From positions 1 through 10,100 of the forward strand of contig CAIWKU010000560.1 of the NCBI GenBank assembly GCA_903913355.1: a stretch of DNA of 10,100 nt, read 5' to 3'. Positions 1 through 6,052 of this stretch are shown here, piece after piece. This DNA is from an uncultured Bacteroidota bacterium. GTDB lineage: Bacteria > Bacteroidota > Bacteroidia > Chitinophagales > Chitinophagaceae. The notes beneath the pieces were generated by a model that ran no database searches, was not told where the DNA came from, and saw only the letters and a list, made by a program, of their open reading frames with translations. Both the position numbers and the translations under genes were made by a program. The first letter of the stretch is position 1, and each line of letters opens with the position of its first letter.

Positions 1-119
1 CAAAATACAAATCCTGCTATAGCCAAAAACTTCGCCCATTTTGAGGCTATTGTAATATGCTCCATAGCATGGCTCTCTAATACAAGAGACTGGGGTTCTG
101 ACGCGATGTTTTCTTCCAT
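1..119 (-). CDS. N-terminus of a small DUF5362-like membrane protein (partial)
   Basis: The frame opens with ATG at 117-119 on the minus strand and stays open for 39 codons to the window edge. It reads MEENIASEPQSLVLESHAM, then a conserved-looking segment with a lysine-tryptophan-alanine-lysine stretch, and then the start of a hydrophobic helix (FLAIAGFVF). A short polar N-terminus, a SKWAKFLAIAGF-type junction and a transmembrane helix are what I remember of small DUF5362-family membrane proteins in Bacteroidota. Their function is unknown. The gene lies 63 bp downstream of the isomerase-like gene on the same strand and could be read through from it. The family call is from memory of the N-terminal pattern only; that this is a real coding start is more certain than the family. 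Confidence 0.55.
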   Translation of the reverse strand, partial: MEENIASEPQSLVLESHAMEHITIASKWAKFLAIAGFVF

Positions 120-182
120 TGCAGGTTATGATTATATGATACATTCTAAAAAATATTTCAGAATTTGCTAAAACAGCTCATG

Positions 183-1118
183 CTAATCAGTAAACGTATC
201 CGCGTCCCGATACGCTTTTATCAATGCCAATTCCCCTTCTTTTCCTGGCTTTGCCGTTCCATGCTCCATACCCAATACCCCTTTATACCCTTTTTTATAA
301 ATATGTTTAAAAATATTCTGGTAGTTCATTTCTCCGGTACCCGGTTCTTTTCTTCCAGGATTATCACCAATTTGAAAATACCCGATCTCATCATACACCA
401 AATCGATATTTTTGATCATATTCCCTTCATTTCTTTGCATATGATACATGTCAAATAATATTTTGCAGGAGGGACTGTTGATGGCTTTACACATAGCATA
501 AGTCTGGTCGGAGTGCCTTAAAAAAAGATCTGGCGTATCGCTTAGTGGCTCCAAAACCATGACCAAGCCATTCGGTTCAAAAATTTCTGCTCCTAACCGC
601 AAAGACTGTATCACATTTGCCGTTTGAATTCCTTCCGGTAAAGACCTTTCATAATTACCTGGCACAACAGTGATCCATTTAGCATGACAACGTTTAGCAA
701 CTTCAACCGCGTCCTTGCAATAAGCGACAAATTTGTCCCTCCATTCCTTTTTTCCGCCCGTTAAGGATGTCTGCAAAGGCCAATCATCAAAAACCAACAC
801 GAAAACCCCCATGGACATACCCAGTTGCGCCAATGTATCCCCGATTTTCTTTTGTTGTTCAGGCGTACGCTTCATCATTCCATTATCTTCAATAGCACGG
901 AAACCAACACTATGTGCAAATTTTATCTGATCGATAAAATCATCTCCTGCCAGATTTTTAAACATCCCGTCATGTATACCGTAATTGCAATGAAAAGGTG
1001 GTGCATCTTCAAAGGGTATTCCCTGTTTATTATTTCCCATGGTTTCTGTAAAAGCCAATAAAGATCCACCGGCTAATAAACTTTGTTGAACAAATTTTCT
1101 TCTTTGCATAGCAATCAT
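183..1118 (-). CDS. Tat-exported hydroxypyruvate isomerase-like TIM-barrel protein
   Basis: This is a sugar-phosphate isomerase/epimerase-fold (xylose isomerase-like TIM barrel) protein of 311 residues. Its closest pattern is hydroxypyruvate isomerase (Hyi). The N-terminus carries a twin-arginine signal, RRKF at residues 6-9 followed by the hydrophobic LLAGGSLLAF, so export to the periplasm is predicted. Candidate metal or catalytic residues are E190 (VLEP), D223 (FDMYHMQ), Q249 (YFQIGD) and E285 (GMEHG). Their spacing (33, 26, 36) closely matches the E/D/Q/E site I recall for E. coli Hyi. The stretch GRKEPGTGEMNY (255-266) is also characteristic of Hyi. ATG at 1116-1118 gives MIAMQRRKF; the ATG three codons in (1107-1109) is equally possible. 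The gene is divergent from apbE. Classical Hyi is cytosolic, so an exported form probably acts on another keto-sugar or sugar acid; that part is inference. Confidence 0.85.
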   Translation of the reverse strand: MIAMQRRKFVQQSLLAGGSLLAFTETMGNNKQGIPFEDAPPFHCNYGIHDGMFKNLAGDDFIDQIKFAHSVGFRAIEDNGMMKRTPEQQKKIGDTLAQLGMSMGVFVLVFDDWPLQTSLTGGKKEWRDKFVAYCKDAVEVAKRCHAKWITVVPGNYERSLPEGIQTANVIQSLRLGAEIFEPNGLVMVLEPLSDTPDLFLRHSDQTYAMCKAINSPSCKILFDMYHMQRNEGNMIKNIDLVYDEIGYFQIGDNPGRKEPGTGEMNYQNIFKHIYKKGYKGVLGMEHGTAKPGKEGELALIKAYRDADTFTD

Positions 1119-1128
1119 ATTTATGCTT

Positions 1129-1162
1129 TAAATTTACGGGAACACTTTAATAAATCAACAAA
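1129..1162 (-). promoter_or_regulatory. Candidate Bacteroidota-type promoter for the isomerase-like gene
   Basis: On the minus strand a TTTGTTG (1162-1156) is followed, 19 nt after its last TTG, by TAAATTTA (1136-1129). The Bacteroidota primary sigma consensus is TTTG, 17-20 nt, then TAnnTTTG. The -7 box matches except for its last base. It lies 10 nt upstream of the ATG at 1118 and 19 nt upstream of the alternative ATG at 1109, which favours a very short leader or the later start. The match is modest and the region is A+T-rich, so chance is a real alternative. Confidence 0.3.
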
Positions 1163-1163
1163 T

Positions 1164-2168
1164 TTGTACAGGCTACTATTTTTTTTATTTTCAGTAGCGC
1201 TAATCTCCCTCGCTACCTCGCAGGAAAAGAAATACAGCTATTCACAAAATAAAATGGGCTCACCTCTAAACATTGTTTTTGTAGCCCGTGATTCTGTGGA
1301 GGCCCGGATTTTATCGGAAAAATGTTTTGCCCTGGTTGATTCATTTAATCTTATTTATAGTGATTATGATCCAAATAGTGAGCTAAGTCGCTTAAATGCG
1401 CTTTCGGGTAAAGGGAAACAATATGTATCGCCAGCCATGCTCGACATATTGCTGGCTTCCCAAAAAGCCTATCAGCAAAGTAACGGAGCATATGATATCA
1501 GTATTGGTCCATTAAGCATGGTTTGGCGAAAAGCCAGAAAAACCAAATTGTTTCCGGATAGTTCCTCTGTTATCAAAGCAAGACATTTGATTGGCCTGTC
1601 CAGAATCCGTATTGATAGCCCCCACCACTCTATTCTTATGCCTGTTGAAGGTATGCGACTGGATCTGGGTGGCATTGCTAAGGGGTATGTTGCGCAAAAA
1701 ATAGTTGATTTTTTAAAGGAACAAGGTATCAAACAATCCCTGGTGGATGCGGGAGGAGATATGGCAATGGGGGATCCTCCAAATACTAGTCAGGGATGGA
1801 TTGTTGGCGTGAATGTGCCTGAAACAACGGATGAGTTATTGTCGGGGTATCTGATATTGCATAATATGGCTGTAGCCACATCTGGAGATGCGTACCAGTA
1901 TATTGCCCATAATGGAAAAAAATATTCGCATATTATAGATCCCAGAACCGGGTATGGAATCCAATCGCAAAGAAATGTAACCGTAATTGCCAAAAACGGT
2001 ACAGATGCCGATTGGCTGGCTACTGCCTGTAGTATTTTACCGATTGCAGTTGCCAAAGAATTAGCTATCCGTAATCAAGCAGCTCTATTGATCACCGTAA
2101 TCAGGGAAGGAAAAATAGTGCATTATAAAACTTCCCATTTTGATTATTACTGGAAACGGGGAAAATAA
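1164..2168 (+). CDS. apbE: Exported FAD:protein FMN transferase (ApbE family)
   Basis: ApbE enzymes cleave FAD and attach FMN through a phosphodiester bond to a Ser/Thr of periplasmic redox proteins. With the TTG at 1164 as start the protein has 334 residues, a usual length, and begins MYRLLFFLF, a clean signal peptide ending near ATS-Q. The reading frame extends upstream to another TTG at 1083, but that would add 27 polar residues before the signal and overlap the divergent gene. Family motifs are all present (numbered from 1164): SDYDPNSELSRLNA (66-79), GAYDISIGP (108-116), the flavin-binding DLGGIAKGY (167-175), GGD (197-199), ATSG (238-241), SHIIDPRTG (255-263) and the Mg-site segment DADWLATA (281-288). 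It looks fully active. No cysteine follows the signal, so it is not an evident lipoprotein. It is followed 90 bp later by the SUMF1-fold gene. Its flavinylation target is not in this window. Confidence 0.9.
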   Translation: MYRLLFFLFSVALISLATSQEKKYSYSQNKMGSPLNIVFVARDSVEARILSEKCFALVDSFNLIYSDYDPNSELSRLNALSGKGKQYVSPAMLDILLASQKAYQQSNGAYDISIGPLSMVWRKARKTKLFPDSSSVIKARHLIGLSRIRIDSPHHSILMPVEGMRLDLGGIAKGYVAQKIVDFLKEQGIKQSLVDAGGDMAMGDPPNTSQGWIVGVNVPETTDELLSGYLILHNMAVATSGDAYQYIAHNGKKYSHIIDPRTGYGIQSQRNVTVIAKNGTDADWLATACSILPIAVAKELAIRNQAALLITVIREGKIVHYKTSHFDYYWKRGK

Positions 2169-2258
2169 TAAAATCTGCCTGGCGCTATCCGTATTTTTAG
2201 GATCATTTCTAATTATACTGATTATTTCCTTAACTTAATTCCCTCTAAAGAATTACGC

Positions 2259-3221
2259 TTGAAAAATATTTTGTTCCTGATTGGATTGCTTTCTCTTTCG
2301 CATGCAGCTAATGCAAAAATTCTTGTAGATAGTTTCCCTGTTTTTCGACAGGCGATTCCCGGAAGTTCGCTTTCTTTTACGATGGTTCCGATACCCGGTG
2401 GAAAATTTCTATTGGGCAGTCCCGTATCTGAAAAAAACAGAAAGCCCGAGGAAGGTCCCCAAAAAAGCATTCGCATATCTGCATTCTGGATGGGTAAATA
2501 CGAAGTTACCCGCGATGAATTTGATGTGTTCCTGAAAGATGAAAGTACCAGCCAGAATATTGATATGGATGCCATTACCCGGCCCAGTCCACAATATGTA
2601 GATCTTACCTGGGGAATGGGAAAGGAAGGGGGCTATCCGGCCAATAGTATGTCTCAGATGAGTGCCATTATGTATTGCCGGTGGTTATACCAGAAAACAG
2701 GGATTTTTTACAGACTTCCTACCGAAGCAGAATGGGAATATGCCTGCCGGGCGGGGACTACTACTGCTTATTATTTTGGTAATGATACTACAGGTTTATC
2801 TAAGTATGCATGGTATAGTGCCAATAGTGATAATAAATTTCAAAAAGTGGGACAAAAACTACCGAATGCCTGGGGCTTATATGATATGATTGGGAATGTG
2901 ATGGAATGGACATTAGATCATTATAATGAGAACAGATATGCGTCTTTACAGGATAATGATATAGACCCCATCGTATTACCCAATTCTGCAAAATATCCAA
3001 AAACATTACGGGGAGGCAGTTATCTGGAAGATGCAGCTGATTTGAGCACAGCCAGAAGATTTCATTCAGATCCTTCCTGGAACAAAAGAGATCCACAGAT
3101 TCCAAAAAGTAAATGGTGGTTAACCGAAGCCAGGTCGGTAGGATTCAGACTGGTAAGGCCTTTCCAACAACCTACTATGGAGGAAGCTAATCAATTTTTT
3201 AAACAATATATCGGCAAATAA
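2259..3221 (+). CDS. Secreted SUMF1/FGE-fold protein lacking the catalytic cysteines
   Basis: This 320-residue protein has the formylglycine-generating-enzyme sulfatase fold (SUMF1/EgtB/PvdO superfamily, C-type-lectin-like). Visible landmarks are MVPIPGGKFLLGS (42-54), FWMGKYEVTRDEF (76-88), YRLPTEAEWEYACRAG (151-166), WGLYDMIGNVMEW (205-217), LRGGSY (250-255) and the C-terminal SVGFRLVRP (293-301). In true FGE the segment after RGGS carries two copper-binding cysteines. Here it reads LEDAADLSTARRF with no cysteine, so sulfatase activation is not expected. The start is TTG at 2259, because it gives MKNILFLIGLLSLSHAANA, a classic signal peptide; no in-frame ATG precedes the mature domain. The gene ends 13 bp before the oxidoreductase gene, so the two are almost surely co-transcribed. 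It may be a binding or structural partner; its ligand is unknown. Confidence 0.85.
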   Translation: MKNILFLIGLLSLSHAANAKILVDSFPVFRQAIPGSSLSFTMVPIPGGKFLLGSPVSEKNRKPEEGPQKSIRISAFWMGKYEVTRDEFDVFLKDESTSQNIDMDAITRPSPQYVDLTWGMGKEGGYPANSMSQMSAIMYCRWLYQKTGIFYRLPTEAEWEYACRAGTTTAYYFGNDTTGLSKYAWYSANSDNKFQKVGQKLPNAWGLYDMIGNVMEWTLDHYNENRYASLQDNDIDPIVLPNSAKYPKTLRGGSYLEDAADLSTARRFHSDPSWNKRDPQIPKSKWWLTEARSVGFRLVRPFQQPTMEEANQFFKQYIGK

Positions 3222-3234
3222 TAAAACAAAACAT

Positions 3235-4578
3235 ATGAAAAACGATGCTTCTGCCAATGCTTCCCGAAGGGAATTTGTAAAACAAGGTTCATTACTTGCG
3301 GGCGGACTGATAGCTTCCCCCCTATTTTCCAGAGCTAATTTTTTTGCTGGTGCTGATGATACTATCAAAATAGCTTTGGTTGGCTGTGGTGGCCGGGGAA
3401 CCGGGGCTGCCACACAGGCCCTGTTAAGTAAGCAAAATGTAAAACTGGTGGCCATGGCAGATGCATTCAGAGATAATCTGGACAGATGCTATCAATCCAT
3501 CTCATCCGAAATGGAAAATGAATCAGCTGGTAAATCTGTGAATATGAAAACCCGGATCGATGTGCCAGAAGAAAGAAAATTTACCGGATTTGATGGGTAT
3601 AAAAAAGCGATTGCGCTGGCGGATGTTGTGATATTGGCTACTCCTCCCGGTTTCAGACCCATACATTTTGAAGAAGCCATTGCCCAGGGCAAACATGTAT
3701 TCATGGAAAAACCGGTTGCCACTGATCCTGCCGGTATTCAAAAAGTACTGGCATCTGCGGCCATTGCCAAAGAGAAAAAATTGAATGTGGTGGTTGGGTT
3801 ACAAAGACATTATCAGAATTCCTATCGGGAATTATTTAAAAGAAAAGACCTGATTGGTGATATTACTTCAGCCCAGGCATGGTGGAATAATGATGGAGTT
3901 TGGGTAAGACCCCGTAAATACAATCAAACAGAAATGGAATACCAGATGCGAAACTGGTACTATTTTGTCTGGTTATGTGGTGACCATATTACCGAACAGC
4001 ATATCCATAACCTGGATGTGATTAACTGGTTCAAAGGAGGTTATCCTGTAAAAGCCCAGGGTATGGGGGGAAGACAAGTGCGGAAAGGCAAGGATCATGG
4101 TGAGATATTTGACCACCATTATGTAGAATTTCAATATGCCGATGGTTCGATATTAAACAGCCAATGCAGACATATCCCCGGAACCATGAGTAAAGTAGAT
4201 GAACTATTTGTGGGTACAAAAGGAAAGATTCAATGCGGCGCTGCAAGAATTACAGATAATAGCGGAAAGGTTCTTTATCAGTTTGATACCAAAACAGAAA
4301 ACAACCCTTACCAGACAGAACATGATGAATTATTTGCCGCTATTGCAAAAGGTGAATACAAATTTGCTGATGCGGAAAATGGGGCCAAAAGCACCATGAC
4401 TTCTATTCTCGGACGATTTGCTACTTACAGCGGACAGGTAGTTGAATGGGATAAAGCAATTAATTCTGAAATTGATCTGCATCCAAAAATATATGATTGG
4501 GATGCATTACCACCTGTGGTTCCAAATGCGGATGGATTTTATCCAGTTGCAGTTCCGGGGGTTACGAAGTTTGTGTAG
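3235..4578 (+). CDS. Tat-exported Gfo/Idh/MocA family oxidoreductase
   Basis: This is a 447-residue NAD(P)-dependent sugar or cyclitol oxidoreductase of the Gfo/Idh/MocA family. The N-terminus has the twin-arginine motif SRREFVKQG (10-18) and a hydrophobic stretch, so it should be exported folded with its cofactor. The Rossmann fold begins at TIKIALVGCGGRGTG (43-57). FMEKPVA (156-162) holds the family lysine K159, and GDHITEQHIHNLDVINW (249-265) holds the histidine/aspartate active-site region. The C-terminal sheet domain runs to the end. The motif MEKP and the long insertions place it with the exported Bacteroidota members rather than the GH109 glycosidases, where this position differs. It starts at ATG 3235 after an A-rich leader typical of Bacteroidota, 13 bp after the SUMF1-fold gene, and ends before a strong terminator. 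Related exported pairs of Gfo/Idh/MocA and TIM-barrel isomerases act on 3-keto sugars; that role is inference here. Confidence 0.9.
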   Translation: MKNDASANASRREFVKQGSLLAGGLIASPLFSRANFFAGADDTIKIALVGCGGRGTGAATQALLSKQNVKLVAMADAFRDNLDRCYQSISSEMENESAGKSVNMKTRIDVPEERKFTGFDGYKKAIALADVVILATPPGFRPIHFEEAIAQGKHVFMEKPVATDPAGIQKVLASAAIAKEKKLNVVVGLQRHYQNSYRELFKRKDLIGDITSAQAWWNNDGVWVRPRKYNQTEMEYQMRNWYYFVWLCGDHITEQHIHNLDVINWFKGGYPVKAQGMGGRQVRKGKDHGEIFDHHYVEFQYADGSILNSQCRHIPGTMSKVDELFVGTKGKIQCGAARITDNSGKVLYQFDTKTENNPYQTEHDELFAAIAKGEYKFADAENGAKSTMTSILGRFATYSGQVVEWDKAINSEIDLHPKIYDWDALPPVVPNADGFYPVAVPGVTKFV

Positions 4579-4624
4579 GGTTGAATTGATTAATTGCTGC
4601 ATGGTTATATGGTTACAGGCAGTA

Positions 4625-4684
4625 CACTATAAATCAAAAAAGCTCCCTGAAATTAGTTTCAGGGAGCTTTTTTGATTTATAGTG
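4625..4684. terminator. Bidirectional intrinsic terminator, perfect 28-bp stem
   Basis: Arms 4625-4652 and 4657-4684 are perfect reverse complements around the loop TTAG. The core AGCTCCCTGAAA is flanked by A6 on the left and T6 on the right, so the hairpin has a T-run in both directions. It sits between the stop of the plus-strand oxidoreductase (4578) and the stop of the minus-strand bactofilin (4696), so it can end both convergent transcripts. The symmetry continues 11 bp beyond the A/T tracts (CACTATAAATC), more than termination needs. Confidence 0.93.
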
Positions 4685-4695
4685 GTTGAGTATTA

Positions 4696-5160
4696 TCAGG
4701 TAATCAGAATCAGTTTTTGTGGCAGAGAGAAATATTCAGCCTTGATCTTTTCGAGGGTTTCTTTTTTATTGAAAAGTTCGTAATATTCATCTACATCAAT
4801 ATTCAGGTTTTCCTTGCTTACATATACCGGGCCGATAACAGAGCTATCATCTCCATTTTCAAATTTTGCTGTTCTAACAATCCCATTCACAACGGCACCA
4901 TCACTTAACGTGCATTTATTCCGGCAGATCACGTTTCCATCAATCAGGCCCCCAACAACGATCTCGTGACAAAGGATATCGCCATTTACTGTTGCTTTTT
5001 TGTCAATAATTACTTTATTGGTACAGAATATGATCCCTTTAAAATCCCCTTCAATCCGTATGGGTGAAGTTGTTTTAATGATACCAAAATATACGCCTCC
5101 TGATACTACCTGCACGGCAGGAAGCATTTCTGATGGGTTTTCTTTTTTCTTAAAAAGCAT
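4696..5160 (-). CDS. Bactofilin-family polymer-forming cytoskeletal protein
   Basis: This 154-residue protein is a bactofilin (DUF583). Bactofilins are right-handed beta-helices that assemble head to head into nonpolar filaments on the inner membrane and help place cell-wall enzymes. The region from about residue 18 to 118 shows the alternating short-strand and glycine pattern, for example SPIRIEGDFKGIIFC (32-46), KATVNGDILCHEIVVGG (55-71), IDGNVICRN (73-81) and GAVVNGIV (88-95). The N-terminus is a short basic tail, MLFKKKE, like the membrane-contact tails of other bactofilins. The C-terminus (120-154) is acidic then helical. It is divergent from a second bactofilin across 185 bp and ends at a bidirectional terminator. 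Length and layout are normal for the family. The ATG at 5160 is the only sensible start. Confidence 0.88.
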   Translation of the reverse strand: MLFKKKENPSEMLPAVQVVSGGVYFGIIKTTSPIRIEGDFKGIIFCTNKVIIDKKATVNGDILCHEIVVGGLIDGNVICRNKCTLSDGAVVNGIVRTAKFENGDDSSVIGPVYVSKENLNIDVDEYYELFNKKETLEKIKAEYFSLPQKLILIT

Positions 5161-5345
5161 AGGTTATAGATCAATCTTAAATAAGTGAGCATCAAGATAG
5201 CCAATTTGGCCGATTATTGAGAAATCCCGGTAAATGTTTTCTTATTTCATAAAAAAATAATATAATTTGCCTAAATACAGTCAAGACCAGCAAGATTATC
5301 CATTTTGCTTAAAAAACAGTATTTTTATCTGGTAAACTTAATCCG
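5161..5345. promoter_or_regulatory. Divergent promoter region of the bactofilin pair
   Basis: This 185-bp gap holds the 5' ends of both bactofilin genes, so it must contain promoters for both directions. It is A+T-rich. On the minus strand a TTG (5204-5202), 18-nt spacer and TATTTAAG (5183-5176) is a weak match to the Bacteroidota TTTG/TAnnTTTG consensus. The small palindrome GCCAATTTGGC (5200-5210, arms of 5 bp) overlaps this candidate -33 element. On the plus strand I see TTTG elements but no properly spaced pair. That a promoter region exists follows from gene layout; the specific boxes are uncertain. Confidence 0.5.
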
Positions 5346-5963
5346 ATGAACAAATTCAGAGAGCAACTTTTGCACGATCCCAATTCCAGTTTCAGCAGCC
5401 AGAGTATTGCTGATGATAAGCAATTATTCATCACCAGTTCTACCAATATATCCGGTATTCTCGATTCCGAGAATGATATTATTCTGGATGGCAATTTCAA
5501 TGGGGTTCTTTACAGTAAAAAAACCATTCATATTACACCAACCGGAATTATCAAGGGGGTAATCATCTGCAATGATATAAAAGTAGAAGGTGAGTTTGAA
5601 GGCTCTGTTTACAGCCTGCGTGTAAATCTCTGTAAAGATTCTATTTTAAGAGGCTCTATACATTGTACTATTATCAATACAGAGATGAATCAGTTTGTGG
5701 ATGCCAATATCAAATTGCTGAGTCTGGAAACAGGTGTATTTGATGCTACTTCTTCCGATCTGTTCACTCAATTGAAAGATGTATTTACCAAGAATAATAA
5801 GGATAATAATTATATCTCGATTTTCCAGGAAAAACTAAATGAGGTAAAACCTTCCACTAAGTTCTACCACCAAACCATTTATGTTTCTCCGGCAAATGAT
5901 ACTCCACCACCACCGCTTTCACAAAGGGGGGATGATTCTCCGACGGAAGAAAATAACAATTAA
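5346..5963 (+). CDS. Second bactofilin-like protein with extended C-terminal tail
   Basis: This 205-residue protein is a diverged paralogue of the minus-strand bactofilin. It aligns along the beta-helix: GILDSENDIILDGNFNGVLY (37-56) against GIIKTTSPIRIEGDFKGIIF, then GIIKGVIICNDIKVEGEFEG (67-86) and SILRGSIHCTIINTE (99-113). Before the core there is a 24-residue polar N-terminus without the basic MLFKKK tail of its neighbour. After it comes a tail of about 75 residues: a helical stretch (137-168), then a disordered proline- and acid-rich end with TPPPPLSQRGDDSPTEENNN. The tail may bind partners or limit polymer ends; this is inference. No transmembrane helix or signal is seen, so it should be cytoplasmic. 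It starts at ATG 5346 and ends 10 bp before a strong hairpin terminator. Confidence 0.82.
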   Translation: MNKFREQLLHDPNSSFSSQSIADDKQLFITSSTNISGILDSENDIILDGNFNGVLYSKKTIHITPTGIIKGVIICNDIKVEGEFEGSVYSLRVNLCKDSILRGSIHCTIINTEMNQFVDANIKLLSLETGVFDATSSDLFTQLKDVFTKNNKDNNYISIFQEKLNEVKPSTKFYHQTIYVSPANDTPPPPLSQRGDDSPTEENNN

Positions 5964-5973
5964 TAAAAACGAA

Positions 5974-6025
5974 ATAGCCTATAAAAAAAGCGATACCATT
6001 GAGTATCGCTTTTTTTATAGGCTAT
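5974..6025. terminator. Bidirectional intrinsic terminator, perfect 23-bp stem
   Basis: Arms 5974-5996 and 6003-6025 are perfect reverse complements with the 6-nt loop CATTGA. The core GCGATAC/GTATCGC is flanked by A7 on the left and T7 on the right, giving a T-run for either direction, then a further 9 symmetric bases (ATAGCCTAT). It lies between the stop of the plus-strand bactofilin (5963) and the stop of the minus-strand triple-domain protein (6053), so it serves both convergent genes. Confidence 0.93.
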
Positions 6026-6052
6026 AATATGCACTTTGGCAGTAAATCTTCT

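Noticed and set aside
165..458. Plus-strand open frame of 97 codons
   Set aside because: It lies wholly opposite the isomerase-like gene, has no recognisable domain, and is a shadow of that coding sequence.
2800..3455. Two minus-strand open frames of about 100 and 111 codons
   Set aside because: Both are antisense to the SUMF1-fold and Gfo/Idh/MocA genes, which have strong family motifs; no motif or signal is seen in the antisense frames.
3235..4578. GH109-type glycosidase as the function of the Gfo/Idh/MocA protein
   Set aside because: It has the dehydrogenase-type MEKPVA segment with the family lysine, whereas GH109 enzymes I recall differ at that position.
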